Shown here in pieces: positions 46,313-55,150 of a stretch of DNA of 64,000 nt. The DNA comes from Desulfonatronovibrio magnus (GTDB lineage: Bacteria > Desulfobacterota > Desulfovibrionia > Desulfovibrionales > Desulfonatronovibrionaceae), in contig NZ_JYNP01000030.1 of the NCBI RefSeq assembly GCF_000934755.1, positions 1-64,000 on the forward strand, given 5' to 3'. The notes under the pieces were generated by a model. That model was not told where the DNA came from and did no database searches. It worked only from the letters and a program-made list of their open reading frames with translations. The first letter of the stretch is position 1. Every line of letters begins with the position of its first letter. A program made the position numbers and the translations under genes.

Positions 46313-47191
46313 ATGTCATTTTTCAGCTCACAATCTCTTAGTTTAAGAAAATCTGCCCCTTTAACTGATAAGGAATTCGATGACCTCAGCACCTATATTT
46401 ATGAATTAGCCGGCATAGAGATCCCTAAGCAGAGGAAATATCTCTTAGAAAACAGGTTACGTTCCAGGTTGGGCGAGCTCAAGCTAAATTCTTTTTCAGA
46501 TTATTATAAATATTTGAAATTTGGGCCCAACAAGCAAAAAGAGGTGGAAATTTTCTGTGAAAAGATGACCACCAATGAGACAAGTTTTTTCAGAGATGCC
46601 AAGCAGCTTGGCGTTTTTCGCATGGCAGTGCTTGCTCCCATGCTGCAGAAGTTAAAACAGTCAGGAAAAAAGCAGATACATATCTGGTCGGCTGGCTGCT
46701 CGTCAGGTGAAGAGCCATACACTTTGAGTATTATGCTGCATGAAATGCTTAAAATGTCCATTATGGGCTGGCGAATTCGCATCACAGCCAATGATATTTC
46801 TTCAGCCATGATCGCTAAAGCGAAAAAGGGTCTTTATAGTGAACATTCCCTGAGAAATACCTCCAAAGACATCATAAACAGATACTTCACCAAAGAACCA
46901 GGTGGATATCTGGTCCATCCCAAAATAAAAAAGAATATTGTATTCGAAAAGATAAATCTTAATGATACAGCTGCCCTGAAAAAGATCCCCAAATCTCAGA
47001 TAGTATTCTGTCGCAATGTTATAATTTATTTTGATCCGCCCATGAAGAAAAAGGTTATTAATTCTTTTTATGACAACCTTGTGCCTCAGGGCTATCTTGT
47101 CCTTGGACATTCAGAATCTTTACACAGTATAACCAATATTTTCCAACCCATGCGAAAGCCCGGTGGAATAATGTATCAGAAGATGGATTAG
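46313..47191 (+). CDS. cheR: CheR-type chemoreceptor methyltransferase
   Basis: About 292 residues. The N-terminal CheR helical domain is followed by the SAM-binding domain: NETSFFRDAKQLG, IHIWSAGCSSGEEPYTLSI, ITANDISSAMIAKAKKG, IVFCRNVIIYFDPP and GYLVLGHSESL. It methylates glutamates of chemoreceptors. ATG 46313 with GAGGG upstream is preferred; GTG 46295 is an in-frame alternative. No other classical chemotaxis gene is adjacent, though a CheX-like gene lies 1.5 kb downstream. Confidence 0.92.
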   Translation: MSFFSSQSLSLRKSAPLTDKEFDDLSTYIYELAGIEIPKQRKYLLENRLRSRLGELKLNSFSDYYKYLKFGPNKQKEVEIFCEKMTTNETSFFRDAKQLGVFRMAVLAPMLQKLKQSGKKQIHIWSAGCSSGEEPYTLSIMLHEMLKMSIMGWRIRITANDISSAMIAKAKKGLYSEHSLRNTSKDIINRYFTKEPGGYLVHPKIKKNIVFEKINLNDTAALKKIPKSQIVFCRNVIIYFDPPMKKKVINSFYDNLVPQGYLVLGHSESLHSITNIFQPMRKPGGIMYQKMD

Positions 47192-47214
47192 GGTGCAGGT
47201 ATCGCTTAGCGTTT

Positions 47215-47272
47215 TCAATGACTAACGCGGGCCATGCCCGCAACCAGTTATCAGTTATTTGTTATATTTCAG
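47215..47272 (-). repeat. Family C hairpin with heptamer remnant, inverted
   Basis: ACGCGGGCCATGCCCGCAACC (47225-47245) is the reverse-strand form of the family C hairpin with compensating changes. It is joined to AGTTATCAGTTATTTGTTAT, three degenerate 7-bp units, the same pairing seen at 3806-3903. Confidence 0.65.
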
Positions 47273-47309
47273 TAAACAGATACCTTCTTTTAACTATGGA
47301 GGCTTAAGG

Positions 47310-48533
47310 GTGAAAAAAGTTTGTACTGAACATCTCCAACCGGGCATGAAGCTGGCCAAGGATGTAGCTGGAGCGGATCAAAGTGTTTTTCTAACCAAAG
47401 GGACTGAACTGACTCCCGACGATATAGAGGGGTTGATGGACCTCGGTGTCAGCTTCATCAACATAGCTTCTGAGGGAAAAGAACAGGACCTGGCTGATCT
47501 AGCTCGACGATGTGAAGAGTATGTCAGGCCTTTTTTTTATTATGTTGATCCCGGTAGTTCCATTTTCAACGATCTTTACAGGGAAACCCTGGAAAGCACG
47601 ATGAGTCGGTTAGTGAAAGAGGGAGTCTGGAATTTGCCATGCGAACAGGAACTCAAGGCCATGAGCCATCAGGCCAAACGCGATCTTTTCTTTCATGGCG
47701 AGGGTGGACCTGAAGATATTGTAAGCCATGAAATGGAATTGATTTCATTTCCAGACACATATTTTAAGCTGCAGGAGATTCTCAAGGCCCCTGACAGCAC
47801 CGCCAGTCATGTAGCGGATGTAGTTCGTTTGGATTTAAATCTTGTGGCTAAGCTGCTTCGACTGGTTAACAGTCCTGCATACGGTATGCCCGGAAAAATT
47901 GAGTCCATAGAGCGGGCAGTGGCTATCATTGGGGTAGAAGGCGTCTCCAACCTTGCCCTCGGTATAACCGCAATGCCCATGTTCAAGGATATTCCGCCTG
48001 ATCTGATGGACGTAACTACTTTTTGGAGGCATTCTATCAGTTGCGCCATATTTGCCAAGGATATTGCCTCAGCTGCGGGGTTAGAAGCTGAGTCCTTTTT
48101 TACTGCCGGATTGCTGCACGATGTAGGCCGACTCCTCTTATTGAAAAACCTTCCTGACGCCTATTTGCAGGTACTTCTTTATGCCAGAGGCAGCTTTATA
48201 CCTTTAATGGAGGCCGAACAGGCTATCTTGGGTTACAATCATTCAGAGCTTGGAAAGGTTCTGCTTAATTCTTGGGGATGTCCAGGAAAACTTGTAAATC
48301 TGGTGGGTACTCATCATTCACCGGAATACCATAATCAGGGTAGAGATGCCGCCATCATTCAACTTGGTGACAACCTTGCCCACGCTTTTGCCATAAGTGG
48401 GGGTTGGAAGTATGTTTTGCCCGGTATGCAGGAAGAAGCCTGGGAATCAATAGATGTCAAGCCCAGTGTTGTTATCAGCAGCTTTAAGAATCATGGCCAG
48501 GCACTTGAGGATATTTCGCAGACCCTTATGTAA
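47310..48533 (+). CDS. HDOD-domain signalling protein
   Basis: About 407 residues from GTG 47310, preceded by GGAGG at 7 bases; an upstream TTG frame start at 47259 lies in the repeat. A small N-terminal unit (CTEHLQPGMKLAKDVAG) leads to an HDOD domain from about 150: SFPDTYFKLQEILKAPDSTA, VKLLRLVNSPAYG-like AKLLRLVNSPAYGMPGKI, GLLHDVGRLLL with an HD pair, and GTHHSPEY. HDOD proteins usually act as signalling scaffolds rather than hydrolases. It heads a row with CheX-like and EAL-HDOD genes. Confidence 0.88.
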   Translation: MKKVCTEHLQPGMKLAKDVAGADQSVFLTKGTELTPDDIEGLMDLGVSFINIASEGKEQDLADLARRCEEYVRPFFYYVDPGSSIFNDLYRETLESTMSRLVKEGVWNLPCEQELKAMSHQAKRDLFFHGEGGPEDIVSHEMELISFPDTYFKLQEILKAPDSTASHVADVVRLDLNLVAKLLRLVNSPAYGMPGKIESIERAVAIIGVEGVSNLALGITAMPMFKDIPPDLMDVTTFWRHSISCAIFAKDIASAAGLEAESFFTAGLLHDVGRLLLLKNLPDAYLQVLLYARGSFIPLMEAEQAILGYNHSELGKVLLNSWGCPGKLVNLVGTHHSPEYHNQGRDAAIIQLGDNLAHAFAISGGWKYVLPGMQEEAWESIDVKPSVVISSFKNHGQALEDISQTLM

Positions 48534-48550
48534 CTTGAGAGTTCGGGCAA

Positions 48551-48603
48551 CTGTTACTGTCCAGCTACTCGCAAGCCTGCTCCCGGGCCGCCCGGATGAA
48601 GCG
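48551..48603 (+). repeat. Isolated family A palindromic module
   Basis: CAGCTACTCGCAAGCCTGCT and CCGGGCCGCCCGGATGAAGC match the roughly 54-bp module that ends family A elements, here without the body. It lies between the HDOD and CheX-like genes. Confidence 0.6.
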
Positions 48604-48670
48604 ATTTTAATTTTCAAGATAACAAGCAAGGACTTGTTTTTGATACATATTCAAGAGCGTTTATAGTTTC

Positions 48671-49141
48671 ATGAAAGGACAATATAGTGTACAGTTTATT
48701 AATCCTGTCTTGAGCGCTGTTCTGAATGTTTTATCCACCATGGCGAATATAGAAGCCAGGCCTGGCAAACCTTATGTGAACAAAAAGGGCACTGCCTGTG
48801 GAGATATAACAGGCAGTATAGAAATCAGCGGTTTTACAAATGGTATAATATCTTTAACTCTAGAAGAAAAAGTTATATTAACCATTGTAAATAATATGTT
48901 ATATGAAAATTTTACTGAAATTAATGATGAAATTATTGATGCCGTCGGAGAACTGACTAACATGATATCAGGCCAGGCCAGAAGTGAACTGTCCAAGGAA
49001 GGGATAAGCTTTAAGGCTGGAACACCCAAGGTGGTACTTGGATTCGGGGAAAAAATTGGGCATATTGAATCTGCACCAATTCTTGCGGTACCTTTCCAAT
49101 GTGATGGGGGCAAACTTGTTGTGGAAATCAGTATTTCCTGA
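48671..49141 (+). CDS. cheX: CheX-like CheY-P phosphatase
   Basis: 156 residues. DAVGELTNMISGQARSEL contains the E-x2-N catalytic pair of CheC/CheX phosphatases. The protein has one such motif, as in CheX. The rest, including GSIEISGFTNGIISLTLEEK and PFQCDGGKLVVEISIS, follows the CheX sheet pattern. It should dephosphorylate a CheY-like receiver. It sits between an HDOD and an EAL-HDOD gene, so the target may be a receiver of that pathway. Confidence 0.88.
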   Translation: MKGQYSVQFINPVLSAVLNVLSTMANIEARPGKPYVNKKGTACGDITGSIEISGFTNGIISLTLEEKVILTIVNNMLYENFTEINDEIIDAVGELTNMISGQARSELSKEGISFKAGTPKVVLGFGEKIGHIESAPILAVPFQCDGGKLVVEISIS

Positions 49142-49159
49142 ATATAAGGTATATTTACC

Positions 49160-50422
49160 ATGGTTAACATCAACTCAGACTTAATCAGCAATGAAAACCT
49201 TGAGCCTGTCTATGTAGCGAGGCAGCCGGTTTTTGACACCGACATGGAGATTTGGGGTTATGAATTGTTGTTTCGCAGTGGTACTGAAAGCAATCTGGCC
49301 AGTTTTGAAGACGGTGATATGGCAACTTCCAGGGTGGTTGTAGATGGTTTTTCAATGGCTGTGGATATGCTGACCCCGGGGCAGAAAGTGCTAATTAACT
49401 ATCCTTCGTCAATGCTGCTCAAAAAGGTTCCCTGGGCCTTGCCATCAGAAACTGCTGTAGTTGAAATTCTGGAAACGGTTGAGCCTGATCAGGATATCCT
49501 TAAAATATGCAAACAGTTAAAAAGTGATGGTTATGTCCTTGCTCTTGATGATTTTGTAGGCAGTCCAGGTTATGAACCTTTTTTGGAAATTGCTGATATT
49601 GTCAAAGTGGATGTTTTGGACTTGGGACCACAAAAACTTGTGGATGTGGCTAAGAACCTCCAGAATTATCCCTGCATCATGCTGGCTGAAAAAGTTGAGT
49701 TTCTCGAAACTTTTGATTTCTGCCGTAAAATCGGATTCAAACTGTTTCAAGGCTATTTTTTCAGTAAACCTCAGATTGTGTCCGGGAAAAAGCTGGCTGC
49801 AAATCAGCTGTCCAAGCTTGATATCATGAGAGAATTAGGTGCTGCAGACATTGATATGAAAAAGATATCTCATATTATTCAAGCTGATGTGTCACTCAGT
49901 TACAGGCTGCTCAGGTACATCAACTCTGCAGGGATGGGATTAACCCATAAAATCAAATCCATATCACAGGCAGTCAATATGCTGGGGCAAAGGAAGATTG
50001 CCACCTGGCTCCAAGTAATTGTAATGGCTGAGATGAACTCTACAGCCCGGGCAGGGGAGCTGCTGCAACTTTCTCTGCAGCGGGCCAGATTTCTTGAAAT
50101 TATCTGTAAGCATACCAGAACAACCCCTCTGCCACCTGATTCCATGTTTATCCTTGGTCTTTTTTCCTACCTTGACGCTTTATTATCTCAGCCTATGGAA
50201 GAAATTATTGAGAAAATCAGCCTTGAACCGAGGATGTCCGAAGCTTTATTGGGGCATGATAAGGAGCTTGGTGTATGGTTGAGTCTTGTGAAGGCTTGCG
50301 AAAGGGGTGACTGGGAAAGTGCAGCTGCAGCACTTAAACTTACTGGGCTTAACTCCAGTGTTGCGGCTATTTCCATGAATGCTGCAGGGATATGGGCCAG
50401 GAAATTTCTTGATATGGCGTAA
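49160..50422 (+). CDS. EAL-HDOD protein with degenerate EAL domain
   Basis: 420 residues. The N-terminal EAL domain (about 15-220) begins YVARQPVFDTDMEIWGYELL: the signature EAL is replaced by ELL. Later ALDDFVGSPGYEPFLEIADI and GFKLFQGYFFSKP remain. This matches the YuxH/CdgJ group, in which the EAL fold is usually inactive. HDOD follows from about 215 (LSYRLLRYINSAGMGLTHKI). It is a likely c-di-GMP-linked or motility regulator without phosphodiesterase activity (inference). It starts 18 bp after the CheX-like gene. Confidence 0.88.
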   Translation: MVNINSDLISNENLEPVYVARQPVFDTDMEIWGYELLFRSGTESNLASFEDGDMATSRVVVDGFSMAVDMLTPGQKVLINYPSSMLLKKVPWALPSETAVVEILETVEPDQDILKICKQLKSDGYVLALDDFVGSPGYEPFLEIADIVKVDVLDLGPQKLVDVAKNLQNYPCIMLAEKVEFLETFDFCRKIGFKLFQGYFFSKPQIVSGKKLAANQLSKLDIMRELGAADIDMKKISHIIQADVSLSYRLLRYINSAGMGLTHKIKSISQAVNMLGQRKIATWLQVIVMAEMNSTARAGELLQLSLQRARFLEIICKHTRTTPLPPDSMFILGLFSYLDALLSQPMEEIIEKISLEPRMSEALLGHDKELGVWLSLVKACERGDWESAAAALKLTGLNSSVAAISMNAAGIWARKFLDMA

Positions 50423-50465
50423 GGCATCTTGAGAGTTATCAGTAAAGTGTGTCTTTTTTGTATCT

Positions 50466-50634
50466 CTTTAGCGTTTTTAGGAAAAGGGGACAGGCACTCC
50501 GCGACCCATTTGAGCATCAATTTGTGCTCAAAATGAATCATTTTATGGGACAAGTGGGTCCCGGAAGAGCCAGTCCCCCTCCGGGCTGTATGCCTCCGGG
50601 CAGGAAGCCATGCCACATTCAAAGCCCTAAACAG
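50466..50634 (+). repeat. Family B repeat
   Basis: GCGTTTTTAGGAAAAGGGGA, CAGGCACTCCGCGACCCA, a core hairpin TTTGAGCA...TGCTCAAA, TGGGTCCCGGAAGAGCCAGT, CCCCCTCCGGGCTGTATGCC, GGAAGCCATGCCACATTC and AAAGCCCTAAAC. Outer and inner arms pair, giving a long hairpin. It lies just before the M29 aminopeptidase gene. Confidence 0.8.
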
Positions 50635-50673
50635 GTACTGTCTTTTTAATATTGTGTCTTAAAGGAGTTTGTT

Positions 50674-51882
50674 TTGTTTACAACAGATGAATTGGATAAA
50701 TACGCGCAGGTAATGATATGGGCTATGAAAAAAGCAAGAAAAGAGATGTTCATCAAGGGTGATATAGTTCTTATCAGGGCTGACAAATCAACAATTCCCC
50801 TGGCAGATGTGATATATAAGCATCTGCTGAAAATGCAGCTAAATCCTGTGATTCGCATCAACCTGCCTGAACAGATGGAAAAAACTTTTTTTTCTCTGGC
50901 AGACGATGGGCAACTTGCATTCAAAATTCCTGGAGACCAGGAGCTTTATTCATCTTTAAATGGTCTGATATCACTTCTTGGGCCTGAATCTTTAACACAT
51001 CTCAAAGAAATTGATCCTTCCAGGATAGGTAAATACGCAGTTACTAAAAAGTATTTACGTGATATACTGGAAGAAAGAGAAGGTAAGGGCAATTTTGGCT
51101 GGAGTCTTTGTCTGTACCCGACAGAAGAGCTTGCTAAGAGAGCAGGCCTTGGCATCCATGAATACAAAGAACAGATTGTAAAGGCTGTATATCTTGACCG
51201 TAACGATCCAGGCGTAATCTGGCAAAGCATTTTTGAAACTTCTCAACAGGTAAAGAAATGGTTGAACAGCATGGATGTTGAATACTTCCATGTCCAGTCA
51301 AAAAATACTGATCTAAAAGTCTTCCCGGGAGAAAAACGTCGCTGGCTTGGTGTATCGGGTCACAATATTCCCAGCTTTGAACTCTTTCTGTCTCCAGACA
51401 GACGTTTGACACAAGGCGTCTATTTTGCTGATCAACCATCATATCGCAGTGGTAACTATGTCAAGGGAGTGCGTTTAGAATTTGAAAATGGTAAGGTTGT
51501 ACACTCTTCTGCTGAAGAGGGTGGAGATTTTCTTAAAAACCAGCTGGAAATGGATGATGGTGCCTCATATCTTGGTGAATTTTCGCTGACAGATAAGCGT
51601 TTTTCCAGAATAGACAGGTTTATGGCTCATACTCTGTATGATGAAAACTTTGGTGGCGCAAGTGGTAATTGCCATGTTGCCATTGGAGCTTCTTATGCTG
51701 ACACCTATTCCTCGGACTCTAAAGAACTGACCCGGGAACTTAAGAAAGAACTGGGTTTTAATGACTCTGCTCTGCACTGGGATCTGGTTAACACAGAGCA
51801 GAAAACTGTACATGCAGTTTTAAAAAAAGGTGCAAAACAAGTTATTTACGACAATGGTCAGTTTACCATGCAAGGTCTGTAA
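50674..51882 (+). CDS. M29-family aminopeptidase
   Basis: 402 residues. The C-terminal metal-binding half has EFENGKVVHSSAEEGGDFL, FMAHTLYDENFGGASGNCHV, AIGASYADTY and NDSALHWDLV, matching the dinuclear-metal ligands of thermophilic aminopeptidase T/AmpS. It removes N-terminal residues from peptides in the cytoplasm. TTG start is set by AAAGGAG 6-7 bases upstream. It is flanked by repeats on both sides. Confidence 0.92.
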   Translation: MFTTDELDKYAQVMIWAMKKARKEMFIKGDIVLIRADKSTIPLADVIYKHLLKMQLNPVIRINLPEQMEKTFFSLADDGQLAFKIPGDQELYSSLNGLISLLGPESLTHLKEIDPSRIGKYAVTKKYLRDILEEREGKGNFGWSLCLYPTEELAKRAGLGIHEYKEQIVKAVYLDRNDPGVIWQSIFETSQQVKKWLNSMDVEYFHVQSKNTDLKVFPGEKRRWLGVSGHNIPSFELFLSPDRRLTQGVYFADQPSYRSGNYVKGVRLEFENGKVVHSSAEEGGDFLKNQLEMDDGASYLGEFSLTDKRFSRIDRFMAHTLYDENFGGASGNCHVAIGASYADTYSSDSKELTRELKKELGFNDSALHWDLVNTEQKTVHAVLKKGAKQVIYDNGQFTMQGL

Positions 51883-51934
51883 CCTACCCAGCCCCTCCTT
51901 AGTTAGTTTCCATACGGAAAGTCTTTCTTTCCGG

Positions 51935-51990
51935 ATGTTGGGGAGCATTACGCGTTTCTGAAAATTCAATTGGGGACAGTCCCGAATTCT
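51935..51990 (+). repeat. Partial family B repeat
   Basis: GGGGAGCATTACGCGTTTCT and AAAATTCAATTGGGGACAGT match the left half of the copy at 28205-28345. A TTGACAT motif follows at about 51996, close to the next gene start. Confidence 0.55.
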
Positions 51991-52010
51991 AAAATAATTG
52001 ACATAAAATT

Positions 52011-53996
52011 ATGCTTAAATCATTACGCTCCAAACTCCTGGCAATGGTGGCTCTCATTCTCCTTCTCACCGCTGTTACGATCCTCTATTTTACTCACAGG
52101 GATGTGGGACGGGAAGTTATGCGTATTGAGCAGAACAATGCCGTGAATATCCTGGATTCTGTTTTTCTCAATATCCAGGGGGTTTATCGCGGGCTTATCT
52201 CTGACAGGGTGATGAGCATTGAGATGAGCAAGGAACGGCTCAAAAGAGAATCAGGTTTTGTCCTGTCCATGCTTGAGCTGTACATGGGAGGGCATGATGA
52301 AGTTTTGGCCCGGAACAGGGAAGACCAGCAGGAAAGATTTCTGAACTGGCTCTGGGATCTGGATCTTGGTTCAACCGGTTTTTTTATTGCCGACAATCAG
52401 GGTAATATTATTTTTGATACACAAGTGAGTCTGGTGGGACTGGCCCTTGATGATGTTTCAGATATTAAGGGTCAGTCACTTAGTCAGGTGGTAAACAGGC
52501 CCGGTGCCGGTTATGAGCAGTTTGTTGTTTTTTCAGCAGAAGGTGCTTCCCGTGATGCTCAGCAGGACCAGCGTCTGGGATACCTGGTCTTTTTTCCCGG
52601 ATGGGAATGGGTGCTGGGCTCTTCTGTGGATATTTCATATATTCAGGCTGCAGAAACCGCCAGACTGGCAGAGCTTGTTCAGGGGCTTGAAACCCAGTTC
52701 AGGCAGATGCGCATTGCTGAAACCGGTTCTTTGATGATGTTTGACAGTGAGGGTGAAATTCTTATTGCAGCCACTGCCTTTCAAGACAGGGACAGTATGG
52801 AAGAACACCTGTCTGACCTGGCTGGGTCAGGGAGGAACAGGGAATCTCTGATCATATCTGCAGATGGTCAGAACATCATTGCCTTAACCCGCTATTTTCG
52901 CCCCCTGGAGTGGTATCTGAGCGCCCTGATTCCAGAGGATGAACTCAGTGCTCCGGCCCAGAACCTGGTCCGCAGTCAGTCCGTAATTATTGGGCTCATA
53001 TTTGTTCTGGGCGCCTTGGCAGCAGTCTTTTTTGTGCGTCAAATATCCGGGCCGCTGGTTATACTGGCAGGACAGTCTAAGGAAATGGCAGTCAGAGACA
53101 TTACGTCCCATGAATTTGACGCCAGACCCCTGCAGCGTCTTGTAGATAAATACCGTGACGAAGTAGGGGAGCTGGCTGGTTCTTTCATGCATATGCAGCA
53201 GGAACTGCGGAAGAATGTTCTAAAGCTGGTGGATGCTACTGCTGCCCGGGAAAGATATGAAAGTGAACTTAACATGGCCAGGGAAATTCAGATGAGTATC
53301 CTGCCTAAAAAGTTTCCTCCCTTTCCTGAGATAAAGGAATTTGATCTGTATGCTTACCTTGAGCCGGCTCGTGAAGTCGGCGGGGATTTATACGACTATT
53401 TTCTGCTGGATGAAGATCACCTTTGCTTTACTGTGGGTGATGTGTCCGACAAGGGCATGCCTGCATCGCTGTATATGGCCATTACCAGAACCCTGGTCCA
53501 GAGTCATTCAGGCAAGGACAAGTCTCCAGCTGCCATAATGTCCAGAGTGAATGACGATTTGAGCAGAGATAATACCAAAAGCATGTTTGTTACAATGATT
53601 CTCGGTATTTTGAATATCAGGACCGGACAGGTCAGGTATGCCAATGCTGGTCATAACCTGCCCATAGTTTTCAAAAGCAGGGGAGAATGTGCTTTTGTGC
53701 CCGGTATCAGCGGACCTGTGGCCGGGGCCATGGAAGGCATGAATTATAAGGAGCTGAGTCTTGATCTTGAACCTGGAGATGGTTTGTTTATCTATACCGA
53801 TGGGGTAACCGAAGCCATGAATCCGCAAAAAGAGCTTTTTTCCGATGAAAAGCTGCTTCAGGATGTAGCAGTACTGGAAAATGCCGGGGTTGAAGAGGTG
53901 ATCCAGGCTGTCCGACAGAGGGTTGTGGAATTTGCTGACAGCGCACCGCAGTCTGATGATATCACTATGCTCATGCTTAGGTATAATGGCCGGTAA
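52011..53996 (+). CDS. Membrane PP2C/SpoIIE phosphatase with Cache and HAMP domains
   Basis: 661 residues. Membrane helices lie near 9-28 and 325-345 with a large periplasmic Cache sensor between (FFIADNQGNIIFDT, GYLVFFPGWEWVLGSSVDIS). HAMP follows, then a coiled segment with AREIQMSILPKKFPP and a PP2C domain (REVGGDLYDYFLLD, TVGDVSDKGMPASLYMA, YANAGHNLPI, LFIYTDGVTEAM, SDDITMLML). All metal ligands are present. It is likely to dephosphorylate a STAS anti-anti-sigma factor in response to an external ligand. The only STAS gene in the window is 42 kb away. No clear ribosome binding site before the ATG. Confidence 0.92.
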   Translation: MLKSLRSKLLAMVALILLLTAVTILYFTHRDVGREVMRIEQNNAVNILDSVFLNIQGVYRGLISDRVMSIEMSKERLKRESGFVLSMLELYMGGHDEVLARNREDQQERFLNWLWDLDLGSTGFFIADNQGNIIFDTQVSLVGLALDDVSDIKGQSLSQVVNRPGAGYEQFVVFSAEGASRDAQQDQRLGYLVFFPGWEWVLGSSVDISYIQAAETARLAELVQGLETQFRQMRIAETGSLMMFDSEGEILIAATAFQDRDSMEEHLSDLAGSGRNRESLIISADGQNIIALTRYFRPLEWYLSALIPEDELSAPAQNLVRSQSVIIGLIFVLGALAAVFFVRQISGPLVILAGQSKEMAVRDITSHEFDARPLQRLVDKYRDEVGELAGSFMHMQQELRKNVLKLVDATAARERYESELNMAREIQMSILPKKFPPFPEIKEFDLYAYLEPAREVGGDLYDYFLLDEDHLCFTVGDVSDKGMPASLYMAITRTLVQSHSGKDKSPAAIMSRVNDDLSRDNTKSMFVTMILGILNIRTGQVRYANAGHNLPIVFKSRGECAFVPGISGPVAGAMEGMNYKELSLDLEPGDGLFIYTDGVTEAMNPQKELFSDEKLLQDVAVLENAGVEEVIQAVRQRVVEFADSAPQSDDITMLMLRYNGR

Positions 53997-54282
53997 CAGG
54001 TGTTTAAAATCCTAACGGGGTCATACCAAGAGAGCTTGAGCAGGTCTGGGTCGCACCCCCAAAATAGCAGTCAATCTCAATGTAAAAAAATGACAATCAA
54101 AATTTGGTACTGGTATAATGCCTGAAAACACAAACATATCAAATAGGCCCTTGGAGCAGGCTGGATGCATCCCTGGTCAGCCGGATGCAGAAACACCGGA
54201 CATTTATGCTTGATCATTAAGGCAGATTTATGCTTCTCACAGGATAAGTTCACAGGCTTTTTTTTAGTAATAGGTAATAGTT

Positions 54283-54458
54283 TAGCCATTTGCATGTGGC
54301 AGGGCTTCCTGCCCGGAGGCATACAGCCCGGAGGGGGACTGGCTCTTCCGGGACTCACTTGTCTCAAAAGTGAGACGTTTAAATCATCGGTTGACCCTCA
54401 AGTGGGGCCCGGAGTGCCTGTCCCCTGCTTTTCTTAAAAAAGGGCTAAACTATTACAA
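54283..54458 (-). repeat. Family B repeat, best-preserved copy
   Basis: The ends are inverted: AGTTTAGCCATTTGCATG and AAAAAAGGGCTAAACT. Inside are GGCTTCCTGCCCGGAGGCAT, GGAGGGGGACTGGCTCTTCC, a core with GTCTCA-AAAG-TGAGAC, and GGGCCCGGAGTGCCTGTCCC. Between 53997 and 54282 no element or gene is supported. Confidence 0.85.
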
Positions 54459-54464
54459 TAATAG

Positions 54465-54800
54465 TTATTCGCCGTACATATCAGTAATAAGTTTCCGTAA
54501 TTGGGCTGCTTTTTCCTCTGATAAATTATCAATTTTTTTTCTCAACCTTTGCTTGCTGATGGTCCGAATCTTGTCAGCATCAATTTCAGCATTTCTGTTT
54601 GCACATTTTGTCTGTATACGCGTTCTCCATAAAGGATGCAGCTTAGAAGTTAATGGGCAGACAACAACAGTATCTAAATATTTGTTCATTTCATCTTGAC
54701 TTACTATGACGACGGGGCGCACTTTTTTGATTTCGCTTCCCAAGGTGGGGTTAAGGTCAGCAACAAATATGTCATATCTTTTAATATTCAAAGTCCTCAT
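54465..54800 (-). CDS. MazF/PemK-type endoribonuclease toxin
   Basis: About 111 residues. YDIFVADLNPTLGSEIKKVR, PVVIVSQDEMNKYLDTVVVC and PLTSKLHPLWRT follow the MazF/PemK fold, and the C-terminus has IDADKIRTISKQRL. Such toxins cut mRNA at short motifs. The partner antitoxin frame (stop at 54781) overlaps the start by about 20 bp but is broken upstream, so the toxin may be silent or held by another antitoxin. The start is uncertain: ATG 54800 has GGAGG directly adjacent, and 54812/54815 are alternatives. Confidence 0.82.
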   Translation of the reverse strand: MRTLNIKRYDIFVADLNPTLGSEIKKVRPVVIVSQDEMNKYLDTVVVCPLTSKLHPLWRTRIQTKCANRNAEIDADKIRTISKQRLRKKIDNLSEEKAAQLRKLITDMYGE

Positions 54801-54918
54801 CCTCCAGGCCATCAAGAAGTGCTATATTAAAATCGTCCCAGTTTTCATTTTCATCAGCCATGCTTTTGTAGGTATCTTCCCAGGAAAGCGTCTTTTCTTC
54901 TTTATTACGAAGAAGTAG
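54781..54918 (-). pseudogene. Truncated MazE-type antitoxin (C-terminal fragment)
   Basis: The tail SWEDTYKSMADENENWDDFN with a following ALLDGLEDEDFEY is typical of the toxin-wrapping acidic end of MazE antitoxins. The AbrB-like DNA-binding half is missing. Upstream of about 54918 the sequence is the reverse complement of a higB fragment, so an open frame reading further (to 55050) is a chimera. No start or promoter of its own is seen. Confidence 0.72.
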
Positions 54919-54921
54919 CTT

Positions 54922-55137
54922 CCTGCGGATGTTGCACCGAGAGCTGATAGAAAGCTTGAATACGTGGATCTGTCCGAACAGCTTGAGGATTTGAAAGTGC
55001 CGCCTGGCAATCTCCTTCATCCACTGTCGGGAAACAGGCAGGGACAGCATGCAATTTCAATCAATGATCAGTGGCGTATCTGTTTTCGTTTTGAAGGTGG
55101 CGATGCGTATGAAGTCGAAGTGTGTGACTACCACTGA
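54922..55137 (+). pseudogene. Truncated HigB-type toxin (5' end missing)
   Basis: Reading without a start codon from 54922, the frame gives LPADVAPRADRKLEYVDL, LEDLKVPPGNLLHPLSGN and ISINDQWRICFRF, ending in VEVCDYH. This is the RelE/HigB pattern from about residue 23 onward. A TAG at 54916 closes the frame. The stop lies 13 bp before the intact higA. The first 20 or so residues are replaced by the mazE fragment on the other strand, so no functional toxin is expected. Confidence 0.8.
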
Positions 55138-55150
55138 GTGAGGTGATGAT

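Noticed and set aside
54781-55050. An 89-residue complete antitoxin
   Set aside because: Only the last 45 or so residues look like MazE; the first part is antisense to the higB fragment, so the frame is a junction artefact.
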